From Prevotellamassilia timonensis (GTDB taxonomy: Bacteria > Bacteroidota > Bacteroidia > Bacteroidales > Bacteroidaceae), in the NCBI RefSeq assembly GCF_900106785.1, contig NZ_LT629842.1, positions 137,694 to 201,693 on the forward strand: a DNA stretch of 64,000 bases, given 5' to 3'. Position 1 is the stretch's first letter. Each line of letters opens with the position of its first letter. Made by a program: the position numbers and the translations under genes. This document shows positions 34,975 to 43,334 of this stretch, one piece after another. The notes below the pieces were generated by a model, which did no database searches, was not told the DNA's origin, and saw only the letters and a list, made by a program, of their open reading frames with translations.

Positions 34975-35453
34975 GAGGCATTGCATTCAACAAAAAAAGT
35001 GTACAATTTGTACACAAATATTTGTCCTCTCCCCGTTATCCCTCTTGTAAAAGAGTGCGTGCGTTTTTACTGCCATCTTACACTTTTTGTGCGTAATAGA
35101 TTGATATACAGAGGTTTCAAGAGTGTAAGATGATTTCAAGGTATCTTACACACCCCTGCACACATCTTACACACTACACCCCGCAGCCAAGTAGCCGATT
35201 TGTACGTATGCGGTGGGCCTTACACCACTGGGACGTAGAAAAATCTGTCGGAGCAACAGACTTTTCTGCTCCCCTATGCCGTGACATCGCCCTCCCGTGC
35301 TTGTGCCGTATGGCAGCGTGTGGGGTGTGTAGGATGCGTGTAGGTGATATTGGCAGCATCTTACACTAAGCAAAGTGTTGACAATCAATGAGTTGCAGCG
35401 TGTTAGTGTAAGATGCAAGATACACTGTAAGTAAAGCTTTTGTAGTATGGTAA
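34975..35453. repeat. 480-bp dispersed element, copy B (inverted relative to A)
   Basis: Reverse-complement counterpart of 14392-14871. The 49-nt core hairpin is identical, and again six GTGTAAGATG-type words occur (near 35073, 35123, 35143, 35163, 35358 and 35406). The flanks differ from those of copy A except for REP half units nearby. The end at 34965-34975 carries GCAAAGGTAA, which on the minus strand is a TTACCTTTGC promoter-like box pointing away from the element. No conserved coding frame. Confidence 0.85.
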
Positions 35454-35536
35454 AAGCCCCGCAAGCACTAAACGCAAGCACTAAACGCTACCACTAAACG
35501 CAAGCACTAATGGGGGCGACGCGTCCCGCGTCGGGC
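35454..35536. repeat. REP half copy with repeated AACGCAAGCACT units
   Basis: Four units of CTAAACGCAAGCA or CTAAACGCTACCA lead into one GC-rich hairpin (GGGGGCGACGCGTCCCGCG). The right half is absent. Together with element B it resembles the arrangement beside element A. The stretch from 35537 to 35892 has only short GTTAACCCGTTAAC-type decamers before the next start codon. Confidence 0.75.
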
Positions 35537-35892
35537 ATTAAGGAAAAGACTCATACTCCAAATAAAGGCTCACAAACAGTGCTAATTACAGGCGCAGTTT
35601 ATGCTATACGACATAAATTAAGGAGTTTTATAGTGATTAAGGCAGTGCCAAAGTGCGCAAACTGTTTACATTTGCGGTGTCTGAAATATAAAGTACTACA
35701 CACACTTAACCCGTTGGTGGAAACCTTGGTTAACGGGTTAACAATTTGACAGGTAAACAAGTAAGTATGCCATGCGCTGCTTATCATGTCAAGACTTGAA
35801 TAGTTAGCAACTTAAAAAGGCTTGAAAAACTTACCCGTTAACCCGTTAACTCGTCGACTTGTTTACCAACACATTATTGCAACCTACTATTT

Positions 35893-36378
35893 ATGAAAAA
35901 GTTAGCATTCTTACTCATAATGGCCCTTGGCACACTTACGGCCTCGGCCCAAAAGACACCCCATGCCATTGGTGCGCACTTTGGTGGCTCAACCATCGAC
36001 CTTGAATACCAATATCACTTTAGCAAGCGCAACTTCCTCGATCTGACAGCGGGCGTGTTCAACCTCAGCGACGGCTTTGCCCTGCAGGGCGTTTACAACT
36101 GGAACATCAAGCAGTGGCCCGGCTGGACGCCACGTTTCGCCACATGGAAACTGTGGGGCGGCTTTGGTGCTGGCGTAGGCTATTACGACCACGACGACTA
36201 CGAGGGTGCATTCCTCGGTCCGGTAGGCACATTAGGGTTTGGCTTTACGCTGAAAGATGTGCCTTTGACCCTTGGTGTGGACTATCGCCCCATGGTAGCC
36301 ATCAACTTTGGTCATGGTGATGCCTTGATAGACCGCGGTTTCCGCAATATCGGTGTCACGCTGACATACAGATTTTAG
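35893..36378 (+). CDS. small outer-membrane beta-barrel protein, function unknown
   Basis: 161 residues with a signal peptide (MKKLAFLLIMALGTLTASAQ). Alternating strands follow (HFGGSTIDLEYQYHF, FLDLTAGVFNLSDGFALQGVYNWNI, KLWGGFGAGVGYYDH, GTLGFGFTLKDVPLTLGVDYRP), and the protein ends in ITLTYRF-like GVTLTYRF, the terminal Phe expected of a barrel recognised by BamA. It is too small for transport of large substrates; eight strands seem likely. It has its own terminator. Decamer repeats containing GTTAACCCGTTAAC lie just upstream. No family was recognised with certainty. Confidence 0.75.
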   Translation: MKKLAFLLIMALGTLTASAQKTPHAIGAHFGGSTIDLEYQYHFSKRNFLDLTAGVFNLSDGFALQGVYNWNIKQWPGWTPRFATWKLWGGFGAGVGYYDHDDYEGAFLGPVGTLGFGFTLKDVPLTLGVDYRPMVAINFGHGDALIDRGFRNIGVTLTYRF

Positions 36379-36394
36379 CACAACGTGTGCTGCG

Positions 36395-36442
36395 TCCGCC
36401 GTCTTGCCCGAAAGTCATTCGGGTGAGGCGGCGGAGGTTTTT
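36395..36442 (+). terminator. terminator of the small barrel gene
   Basis: 15-bp stem with G-T pairs (CCGCCGTCTTGCCCG at 36396-36410 with CGGGTGAGGCGGCGG at 36420-36434), then GGTTTTT. Confidence 0.8.
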
Positions 36443-36527
36443 GGGTGCGTATTTATTATAAACGTAAAGTGCGAACGGTTTCAAGCATCAAACGCAAGCA
36501 CCAAACGCAGGCACCAAACGCAAGCAC

Positions 36528-36635
36528 TAATGGGGGCGACGCGTCTCGCGTCGGGATAGAGAAAGGAGGAAAATACGTACTCTACTAAATAATAGCTGCA
36601 TATTTTCCCGACGCGGGACGCGTCGCCCCCATTAG
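36528..36635. repeat. REP/BIME-like element, first of a tandem pair
   Basis: Full copy: two facing hairpins around the spacer (GATAGAGAAAGGAGGAAAAT to AATAGCTGCATATTTT). Preceded by three AACGCAAGCACC-type units. Confidence 0.9.
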
Positions 36636-36681
36636 TGCTTGCGTTTCTTCAAGCACCAAACCCCGCCACAAAACGCTAGCT

Positions 36682-36790
36682 CTAATGGGGGCGACGCGTC
36701 TCGCGTCGGGATAGAGAAAGGAGGAAAATACGTACTCTACTAAATAATAGCTGCATATTTTCCCGACGCGAGACGCGTCGCCCCCATTAG
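36682..36790. repeat. REP/BIME-like element, second of a tandem pair
   Basis: Spacer identical to the copy 46 bp upstream, which points to a recent local duplication or gene conversion. One hairpin has GAGACGCG instead of GGGACGCG. Followed to about 36910 by alternating GTGCTTGCGTTT and AGAGGTAGCGTTT units and the end motif TTTACCGGGCAGCCC. Together the two copies explain the gap 36443-36910. Confidence 0.9.
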
Positions 36791-36918
36791 TGCTTGCGTT
36801 TGGTGCTTGCGTTTAGAGGTAGCGTTTGGTGCTTGCGTTTAGAGGTAGCATTGGGTGCTTGCATTTGGTGCTTGCGTCCGTTCACATATTTACGTTTTAC
36901 CGGGCAGCCCAAAAAGAA

Positions 36919-36953
36919 TTAATGGAGGCTGCGTCTCCACGAGCCTCCATTAA
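36919..36953. terminator. orphan hairpin TTAATGGAGGCT
   Basis: Perfect 12-bp stem (36919-36930 with 36942-36953), loop GCGTCTCCACG. No gene reads into it from the left except through the repeat block. A second strong hairpin before aroC follows at 37048. It may be a leader or remnant. Confidence 0.4.
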
Positions 36954-37047
36954 CCAACACAAAAACTAAACTAGACTTAACTAAACTATTTGAAAGCGTT
37001 ATCATCACGACAACTTGATAATGCAAATATATAACAATGTTATTAAC

Positions 37048-37089
37048 AAACAAAGGTTTTGCAAAGAAAACTTTACAAAACCTTTGTTT
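37048..37089 (-). terminator. aroC terminator
   Basis: 14-bp stem built on CAAAGGTTTTG (37051-37061) and CAAAACCTTTG (37076-37086), directly touching the aroC stop codon, T-rich on the minus strand. Confidence 0.75.
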
Positions 37090-38166
37090 TTAACATTTTG
37101 ACGTGCTGTTCAGCATAATATTATCGAGAATAACCATGGCCGCCATGGCCTCGACAATGGGCACGGCGCGGGGTAATACACAGGGGTCGTGGCGGCCACG
37201 GGCCTTGAGGGTAGTGGGCTGTCCGTTGATGTCGACCGTTTGCTGCTCGCGCAACAGGGTGGCCACGGGTTTGAAGGCTACACGGAAGTAGATGTCCTGC
37301 CCGTTGCTCAGTCCGCCCTGAATGCCGCCGCTGTGGTTGGTGCGGGTGGTGATGCCGCCGTGGCCGTCGGGCACAAACACGTCGTTTTGCTCACTGCCGC
37401 GTGCGCTGACTCCGGCAAAGCCCTCGCCATATTCAAAACCCTTGACGGCATTGATGCCAAGCATGGCGGCTCCAAGCTGTGCATGCAACTTGCCGAAGGC
37501 TGGTTCGCCAAGTCCTACGGGGCAGCCTTCGATAACACCAGTGATGATGCCGCCAATGGTGTCGCCCTCGGCCTTGACGGTGCTGATGAGCTCGGCCATT
37601 TGTCGGGCTGCAGCAGGGTCGGGGCAGCGCACGGGGTTGCGCTCAATTTCGGCAAAGTCGTAATCCTTGTAACTGCCGCTCAGTGCGATGGAACCTACTT
37701 GTGAGGTGTAGGCTGTGATGCGTATGCCCTTTTGGCGCAGCACCATCTTGGCAAAGGCTCCGCCTACCACGCGGGCTATGGTTTCGCGTGCCGAGGTGCG
37801 TCCGCCGCCGCGGTGGTCGCGTATGCCGTACTTGGTTTGATAGGTGAAGTCGGCATGTGAGGGACGGAACACTCGGCGCATGTTGTCGTAGTCGGACGAA
37901 TGCTGATTTTCGTTGCGTACCAAAAAACCTATGGGGCAACCGGTGGTTGTGCCCTCAAACACGCCCGAAAGGATTTCGACTTTGTCGCCCTCCTTGCGGT
38001 CGGTGGTGAGTTTGCTCTGACCGGGTTTGCGGCGGTCGAGTTCGTGTTGTAAAAAGTCCATGTCAACCTTTATGCCGGCTGGCATGCCGTCGATGACGCC
38101 GCCTATGCCGGGCCCGTGGCTCTCGCCAAAGGTTGTGAGGCGGAATATTTGGCCAAAAGTGTTCAT
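37090..38166 (-). CDS. aroC: chorismate synthase
   Basis: 358 residues beginning [20 protein letters not shown], the start of chorismate synthases. Family signatures follow: [43 protein letters not shown], and [20 protein letters not shown]. It converts 5-enolpyruvylshikimate 3-phosphate to chorismate with reduced FMN, the last step before the aromatic amino acid branches. Length is normal. No other aro gene is beside it. Tandem decamers (GGGTTAACAAGTTG types) fill the upstream 38167-38310 region. Confidence 0.97.
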   Translation of the reverse strand: MNTFGQIFRLTTFGESHGPGIGGVIDGMPAGIKVDMDFLQHELDRRKPGQSKLTTDRKEGDKVEILSGVFEGTTTGCPIGFLVRNENQHSSDYDNMRRVFRPSHADFTYQTKYGIRDHRGGGRTSARETIARVVGGAFAKMVLRQKGIRITAYTSQVGSIALSGSYKDYDFAEIERNPVRCPDPAAARQMAELISTVKAEGDTIGGIITGVIEGCPVGLGEPAFGKLHAQLGAAMLGINAVKGFEYGEGFAGVSARGSEQNDVFVPDGHGGITTRTNHSGGIQGGLSNGQDIYFRVAFKPVATLLREQQTVDINGQPTTLKARGRHDPCVLPRAVPIVEAMAAMVILDNIMLNSTSKC

Positions 38167-38355
38167 GTAGTAGGGGGGAAAAGGGTTAGTGGGTTAATGG
38201 GTTATGGTGTAACGGGTTAACAAGTTGTTTGGCTCACTTGGTTAGGCTTCGCTGTGTCAAACAGTCGTTACCAGCCCTGTGTGAGGTACAAAACATATCA
38301 ACTTGTTAACCCGTTATCCTGTCATGTTGCTAAGCAGGTATTTTCGAACACCTAT

Positions 38356-39009
38356 TTACTTGTGGCAACCGCAACCTTCGCCGTGTTCGTGCTTGCCGCA
38401 GCATTCGCCTTCGCCATGCTCGTGCTTGCCGCAGCAGCCTTCGCCGTGTTCGTGGTGATGGCCACCGCAACCGCCTTCACAACCGCCTTCGCAGTCGCCG
38501 CCGCAGTTGCAGCCTTCGTGGTTGATGAGCGCTTGAATTTCCTCGTTAGTGGCATCGCGCATGGTTACAACCTGGCCCTTGAAGTGGAGGTCCTTGCCGG
38601 CGAGCGGGTGGTTGAGGTCGATGATGACGGTGTTGTCTTTGAGCTCGAGCACAAGTCCCTGAAAGCGCATGCCGTCGGCATTAACCAGGGGCAGTACGGC
38701 GCCGGGGTAAACCATGTCTTTGTCGAAGCGGCCGTTGATGGCAAATGTCTCCTTGGGCAATTCGATGACGTGGTCCTGCTCGTAGGGGCCATAAGCCTCG
38801 TCAACTTTCAGCACAAAGTCGAAAGCTTCGCCTTCGGTTAGGGCCAGTATCTTGTTTTCAAAAGAGTCGAGTGCAATGCCAAGGCCCGAGATAAACTGGA
38901 AGGGGTGCTCGATGGGAGCCTTCTCAACCAATTCGTGAATGCCTTTGTCGTTGTCGGTGTACAGTTCGTATGCTACTGTTACATACTTGTTCGGTGTCTG
39001 TTGTTCCAT
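38356..39009 (-). CDS. slyD: SlyD-like FKBP-type peptidyl-prolyl isomerase with metal-binding tail
   Basis: 217 residues. Residues 1-160 form the FKBP plus inserted-flap layout of SlyD (VTVAYELYTDNDKGIHELVEKA, GLGIALDSFENKILALTEGEAFDFVLKVDEAYG shown in part, AINGRFD, HPLAGKDLHFKGQVV). The last 50 residues are almost only Cys, His, Gly, Glu: CNCGGDCEGGCEGGCGGHHH, then three HEHGEG units with CC pairs. SlyD tails bind nickel and serve NiFe hydrogenase or urease maturation in some bacteria; here zinc or copper is also possible. It acts in the cytoplasm as folding helper. Upstream dnaX is separated by 88 bp. Confidence 0.93.
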   Translation of the reverse strand: MEQQTPNKYVTVAYELYTDNDKGIHELVEKAPIEHPFQFISGLGIALDSFENKILALTEGEAFDFVLKVDEAYGPYEQDHVIELPKETFAINGRFDKDMVYPGAVLPLVNADGMRFQGLVLELKDNTVIIDLNHPLAGKDLHFKGQVVTMRDATNEEIQALINHEGCNCGGDCEGGCEGGCGGHHHEHGEGCCGKHEHGEGECCGKHEHGEGCGCHK

Positions 39010-39097
39010 AAATAATAGTTGGTGCGTCTGGCCCGTGGCAAGTACGCAATGTTATGGGGCGTTAGCCCTTTTATTGATAATAAGATGATGCTTGTGC

Positions 39098-40972
39098 TTA
39101 TGCCAGTTCGAGGTCGAACTCCTTGCGCAGCATTTCGAGTGCGGGATAGCGTTGCAACATCGACTTGTAGCGCTCAAGACGGCTTGTGGCGCGGCGCGGC
39201 ATGTTGTTGGGTGCTATTTCAAAGTGCAGCGTGATGTAGTCGTTGCGCAGTTGTGTACGCAGATAGTTCATCAGCGATATTTGCTCTTGGCGCATGGTGG
39301 CCTCTACCAGTTCGTTTTCGACCACCGCCTTAACGCTCCAGGTTTCGGTGTCGAGTTTGAGCGGCATGCTTTTCATGCGGCCGGCGGTGGCAGCCTTCTC
39401 CTTGGGCAGCTGCTGTGCGTAGCGAAACCAGTAGTAGGTCAGGCGGTCGTCGTTGAAAGGCGTATTAAGCTTTTCGGCCGGCTGTTGCGCGGTGGTGGCC
39501 TGTGTGGCTCTGGTGGCTGCTGGCGCTTTGCCCGTGTTGTTCTGCTTTTGCAGCTCCTCGCGTATGGACAGCACTTTGACATTGTGTGTGATGCGCTTGC
39601 CGCTGTTATTGGACGCGGCAACGAGTTGCTGGTAGGTGCTTTGTGTGGCCAATATGCCGCTGGGGGTATTGGCAGGGCTTGCTGCAGCCGGTGTTTGCGC
39701 GGCAGGTTGTGCGGTGGCAGTGTGAGGGGTGGTACCGTTGGCGGCAGGGCGTGCGGCAGCCACTTGGGGCGTGGTGGTGGAGATGGGGCGCGCAGCTACG
39801 GCTGAGCCAGCGGCTGCATGCTTGAATATGGGTTTAAGTCGTCGTGTAGGGCGACGCCCACACCCCGTGTCGTCATCGCCCACGGCTGCTTGTGCCACCT
39901 CTATCAGCGTGAGCTCTACCAGCAGGCGCTTGTTGCGGGCTGTGCTGTAATGCCTGTCGCAGTCGTTGCACAGCTTGAGGGCGCGGTAGAGCAGTTTAGG
40001 CTCGCAGCGCTTGGCTTGCTCGTGGTAGTTTTGGCGCACACGCTCGCTCACATCGAGCAAGGGGAGCGTCTGCTCGTCGCGGCTCATGAGCAGGTTGCGG
40101 AAGTGGGTGGCCAATCCGCCAATGAAGTAGTTGGCCTCGAACCCTCGGTTGAGTATGTTGTTGAGCTTTGTCATGGCCGTGGGAATGTCGCCTTTGATGA
40201 GCGTGTCGGTCATGCCAAAGTATTCGTCGTAGTCGAGCACGTTGAGGTCTTCGATCACCTTTTGGTAGGTGATGTTCCCCTCGCAGTAGCTTGTCACCTG
40301 GTCGAATATGGAGAGCGCATCGCGCATGCCGCCATCGGCCTTTTCGGCAATGACGTGCAGTGCTTCGGGCTCGTAGGTGATGCCCTCCTTGCCAGCCACA
40401 TATTCGAGGTGCTTGATGGTGTCGGCCACGGTGATGCGTGCAAAGTCGTATATCTGGCAGCGGCTCAATATGGTGGGCATGATTTTGTGCTTTTCGGTAG
40501 TGGCAAGCACAAATATGGCGTGTGCGGGCGGCTCTTCAAGCGTTTTGAGAAAGGCATTGAATGCAGCCTGCGAGAGCATGTGCACCTCGTCGATGATAAA
40601 CACCTTGTAGCGTCCTATCTGTGGGGGAATTTGCACTTGTTCAATCAATCCGCGAATGTCATCGACACCATTGTTAGATGCGGCATCAAGCTCGTGTATG
40701 TTGTATGAACGTTGCTCGTTGAAGGCTTTGCAACTTTCGCATTCGTTGCAAGCTTCGCCGTTGGGAGTGGGCGAGAGGCAGTTGATGGTTTTTGCAAAAA
40801 TACGCGCACAGGTGGTTTTGCCCACACCCCTTGGCCCGCAAAACAGGTAGGCGTGTGCCAATTTGCCTTGCGATATGGCGTTTTTGAGTGTAGTGGTAAG
40901 TGCGTGCTGGCCAACCACGCTGTCGAAGGTGGCGGGCCGGTATTTTCGTGCAGATACGATATAGTTGCTCAT
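39098..40972 (-). CDS. dnaX: DNA polymerase III subunit gamma/tau
   Basis: 624 residues from MSNYIVSARKYRPATFDSVVGQ. The clamp-loader ATPase is complete: Walker A GPRGVGKTTCA, a four-Cys zinc module (CLSPTPNGEACNECESC), Walker B VFIIDEVHML, sensor 1 ATTEKHKI and the SRC motif LSRCQIYDF. The region 370-470 is low-complexity Ala, Thr and Pro, followed by a C-terminal domain about 150 residues long, where tau contacts the polymerase. A nine-residue longer frame start was not used because SNYIVSARKYRP is the family N-terminus. No A-rich frameshift signal was found. Divergent from marC. Confidence 0.96.
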   Translation of the reverse strand: MSNYIVSARKYRPATFDSVVGQHALTTTLKNAISQGKLAHAYLFCGPRGVGKTTCARIFAKTINCLSPTPNGEACNECESCKAFNEQRSYNIHELDAASNNGVDDIRGLIEQVQIPPQIGRYKVFIIDEVHMLSQAAFNAFLKTLEEPPAHAIFVLATTEKHKIMPTILSRCQIYDFARITVADTIKHLEYVAGKEGITYEPEALHVIAEKADGGMRDALSIFDQVTSYCEGNITYQKVIEDLNVLDYDEYFGMTDTLIKGDIPTAMTKLNNILNRGFEANYFIGGLATHFRNLLMSRDEQTLPLLDVSERVRQNYHEQAKRCEPKLLYRALKLCNDCDRHYSTARNKRLLVELTLIEVAQAAVGDDDTGCGRRPTRRLKPIFKHAAAGSAVAARPISTTTPQVAAARPAANGTTPHTATAQPAAQTPAAASPANTPSGILATQSTYQQLVAASNNSGKRITHNVKVLSIREELQKQNNTGKAPAATRATQATTAQQPAEKLNTPFNDDRLTYYWFRYAQQLPKEKAATAGRMKSMPLKLDTETWSVKAVVENELVEATMRQEQISLMNYLRTQLRNDYITLHFEIAPNNMPRRATSRLERYKSMLQRYPALEMLRKEFDLELA

Positions 40973-40998
40973 GTTGCGATACGGATGACTAAGTTGCA

Positions 40999-41006
40999 CA
41001 AAGGTA
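40999..41006 (-). promoter_or_regulatory. -7 box of dnaX
   Basis: TACCTTTG on the minus strand 26 nt before the dnaX ATG. No good -33 box. Confidence 0.5.
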
Positions 41007-41037
41007 GTGTTTTTTTTTGATATGTGTGCGACGGCAA

Positions 41038-41069
41038 ATTGCTAAGTTGAAAAAAAGGCAGTACCTTTG
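41038..41069 (+). promoter_or_regulatory. marC promoter
   Basis: ATTG at 41038-41041, 20 nt, TACCTTTG at 41062-41069. Back to back with the dnaX promoter. Confidence 0.6.
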
Positions 41070-41085
41070 TGCCGTCAATTAACCC

Positions 41086-41165
41086 AGCCCCGTTGGCATA
41101 CTTGATTGGCGGACTGGCGGTGCGAGGCGTTGCCGGCCGGGTATTTTCGGTCCTGCCATGGGGCT
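41086..41165 (+). promoter_or_regulatory. highly structured leader RNA before the MarC gene
   Basis: An outer stem closes about 80 nt: AGCCCC (41086-41091) and TGGCA (41094-41098) pair with TGCCA (41154-41158) and GGGGCT (41160-41165), 11 pairs with small internal bulges. Inside lie GGCGGTGCGAGGCGTTGCC and CCGGGTATTTTCGG, which can form inner arms. The shape, a closed multi-arm leader 39 nt upstream of the ATG, is that of a riboswitch or protein-bound leader. I could not match it to TPP, FMN, cobalamin, fluoride or manganese riboswitch cores. Confidence 0.45.
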
Positions 41166-41203
41166 TAAGGGTGGCTCTAATAATAGTAAACCATTATAGC
41201 AAA

Positions 41204-41812
41204 ATGTCATTCTCTTACATCTTTTCGCGATTAGACGTGCAGCAGATAGCAAGTGCTTTTATCGTATTGTTTGCCGTCATCGATGTATTGGGGTCGACCC
41301 CTGTGTTTATCACCCTTAAGCAGCAGGGGCGCCCTGTCAATGCTTGGAAGGCTACGCTCATCTCTCTTGGCTTGTTGCTTGGCTTCTTTTTTGCCGGTGA
41401 TGCCATGCTGCGACTGTTCAACGTAGATATTGCCTCATTTGCCGTGGCAGGTTCGTTGGTCATATTTCTCATGTCGCTTGAGATGATACTTGATGTGGTG
41501 ATATTTAAGAATATGGGCCCTATCAAGTCGGCCACGCTCATACCGGTGGTGTTCCCCCTGTTGGCAGGTGCGGGTTCGTTTACAACACTGTTGTCGCTGC
41601 GTGCAGAGTATGCCACCGTCAACATATTGATAGGTTTGTTGCTCAACATGATTTTTGTATTTATCGTGTTGAAAGCTACCGAGAAGGTGGAGCGCATCAT
41701 ATCGCCCGCAGCCATCTACCTGTTGCGCAAATTCTTCGGCATCATTCTGCTGGCCATATCGGTACGTTTGTTTACCGCAAACCTGAGCACCCTGATGCAG
41801 AATTTGGGGTAG
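41204..41812 (+). CDS. MarC-family integral membrane protein
   Basis: 202 residues with six hydrophobic segments: QIASAFIVLFAVIDVLGSTP, ATLISLGLLLGFFFAGDAML, FAVAGSLVIFLMSLEMIL, VVFPLLAGAGSFTTLLSL, ILIGLLLNMIFVFIVLK and KFFGIILLAISVRLFT. The family name comes from the E. coli mar region, but a drug-resistance role was not upheld there, and the function remains unknown. The start was set at MSFSYIFSR; a 45-codon longer frame runs through the structured leader and has no family match. Single gene with own promoter and strong terminator. Confidence 0.9.
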   Translation: MSFSYIFSRLDVQQIASAFIVLFAVIDVLGSTPVFITLKQQGRPVNAWKATLISLGLLLGFFFAGDAMLRLFNVDIASFAVAGSLVIFLMSLEMILDVVIFKNMGPIKSATLIPVVFPLLAGAGSFTTLLSLRAEYATVNILIGLLLNMIFVFIVLKATEKVERIISPAAIYLLRKFFGIILLAISVRLFTANLSTLMQNLG

Positions 41813-41941
41813 CAGAGTGTGCAGACGAAATGTCGTTCGTTGCCATTTCTGAGGTGGGGAAGCTTTAACGAATTGAATGATGGTTAAGAGAACCCTCCAA
41901 TAGAATAGCCATGCTTTGTATGAAGCGTTATGGGGCTAAAA

Positions 41942-41987
41942 TCAAAGGGAATGCCTTGATTTCTGAAAATCAAGGCATTCCCTTTGA
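41942..41987. terminator. perfect hairpin downstream of marC
   Basis: 21-bp perfect stem (41942-41962 and 41967-41987) around CTGA. It lies 130 nt past the marC stop. Symmetric, so it could also act on transcripts coming from the right. Confidence 0.65.
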
Positions 41988-42121
41988 CTGTGTTTGCAAT
42001 GGTCTTATATAAATAGTCAAAATGCACTCGAAATTCTGTTCTGATTGTAAAAAGACGTGTTCAGACAAATACTCTGTGTAAATGTGGTTCTCAAAAACAT
42101 AATTTGCATTTGGGAAAACGA

Positions 42122-42235
42122 TAGCGTGCGAACAAGCGCAAGCACCAAACTCTACCATTAAACGCGACCATTAAACGCTACCTCTAATGGGACGCGTCGC
42201 CCCCATTAGTGCTTGCGTCTTGTAGTAGCGTTTAG
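42122..42235. repeat. collapsed REP/BIME-like element
   Basis: Leading units (GCGCAAGCACCAAACTCTACC and two ATTAAACGC units) reach CTCTAATGGGACGCGTCGCC then CCCATTAGTGCTTGCG. The left hairpin and spacer have been lost, leaving both ends fused, a likely deletion between arms. Decamers (CTGTTAACCCGTTAACTTG) follow to about 42290. The stretch 41990-42120 shows nothing. Confidence 0.75.
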
Positions 42236-42302
42236 TGCTTTACCTGTTAACCCGTTAACTTGTCAACTTGTTTACTAATTCCGCCAACGCGTAAACCTTA
42301 TG

Positions 42303-43334
42303 TTATTCAACCTTCTTGGCCGTTTCAATTATTGTATCCACCCCGCGCTGGTAATCCTCGTCGGTTATGTCGACCTTCATGTCGGGGTCGATACCCATTT
42401 CGGTCAGTTGCATCTGGCGGTCGTACATGGGGCAGGCCGAGAAACGTATGCCCCAACCGTTGGGCAGTTCGGCATTGAACGGCATGCCCGCACCACCGCC
42501 AGTGCGGTCGCCCACGATGGTGACGTTGGGCAGCCCTTTAAGAAACATGACAAAGCTGTTGGCGGCACTGTAGGTGCGGCGATTGGTGAGCACAGCCACC
42601 TTGCGCTGCCAGCGCAGCCCCTCAAATGGCTTGATGCGTATGGCCTCGGGGGTGGAGAAAGCGTTGTGGGCGGAGCCCGTTTTGTGACACATATAGCCCC
42701 CAATAATTTCGTCGTTGATGAAGAGTGAGGCCAGCTTTTCGGCAGAGGTGAGCATACCGCCACCATTGCTGCGCACGTCAACAATCAGCATGGTGCAGGT
42801 GCTGAGGTAGCTCATTATTTCGTGCAAGTTGCCGCTGCCAAAGGCGTAGTCGAAGGAGGCGCAGCGTATGTAGCCCACATTGTCGGGCAGAATGCGGTAT
42901 TTCAGTCCGCTGGTTTGTTGGTACTCGTCGCTGCGGCCAAGGTAGCGGCGCTCAAGCGAGTCGCTTTGGTTCATGGGGTAATCGTCAAACCACCGCCCAT
43001 AGCGGCTCACATTGTGGGCGGCCGACAAATTGACGTGGCCGTCGCGCAATTCGCAGGTCATGTTGGAGAGCACTTCAAACAGTTGTTTGTCAGTCATCTG
43101 CTCGTTTATCATGGCAGCATAGCGGCTGTGCACATTGTCCCAGTCCAGACCATAAGCCTCCTTTTTATAGTCGAAAAAGCAGTAGCGCGTGTTGAGTGTT
43201 TGCCACAGTGCCTCAAAATTGCCCCGCTTGTTGTTGTCGGGCACACTTTCGGTTACGCATGAGGTCAGCAGGCAGGTGCAAACCATCAGCGTGGCGTATG
43301 TGATGAGGCGCAGAAACTTATATACTTTTGTCAT
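42303..43334 (-). CDS. S41 family peptidase, lipoprotein
   Basis: 343 residues. A lipobox (CLLTSC, Cys near 26) anchors it. An N-terminal cap domain (FEALWQTLNTRYCFFDYKK, DGHVNLSA) leads to the C-terminal tail-specific protease fold: VGYIRCASFDYAFG, LIVDVRSNGGGMLTSAEKLASLF, VAVLTNRRTYSAANSFVMFLKGLPN, with the nucleophile Ser expected in the TYSAANSF segment, and GDRTGGGAGMPFNAELPNGW. No PDZ domain is evident, so it is the short S41 form common in Bacteroidetes. Its start overlaps the DUF3316 stop by 4 nt, so it ends a three-gene operon starting with DedA. Confidence 0.9.
   Translation of the reverse strand: MTKVYKFLRLITYATLMVCTCLLTSCVTESVPDNNKRGNFEALWQTLNTRYCFFDYKKEAYGLDWDNVHSRYAAMINEQMTDKQLFEVLSNMTCELRDGHVNLSAAHNVSRYGRWFDDYPMNQSDSLERRYLGRSDEYQQTSGLKYRILPDNVGYIRCASFDYAFGSGNLHEIMSYLSTCTMLIVDVRSNGGGMLTSAEKLASLFINDEIIGGYMCHKTGSAHNAFSTPEAIRIKPFEGLRWQRKVAVLTNRRTYSAANSFVMFLKGLPNVTIVGDRTGGGAGMPFNAELPNGWGIRFSACPMYDRQMQLTEMGIDPDMKVDITDEDYQRGVDTIIETAKKVE

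Noticed and set aside
36481-36900. CRISPR array
   Set aside because: Units are adjacent or hairpin-forming, spacers are shared rather than unique, and no cas genes are present.
41086-41165. Known riboswitch (TPP, FMN, cobalamin, fluoride, manganese)
   Set aside because: None of the hallmark core sequences could be found in the leader; it is reported as an unassigned structure.
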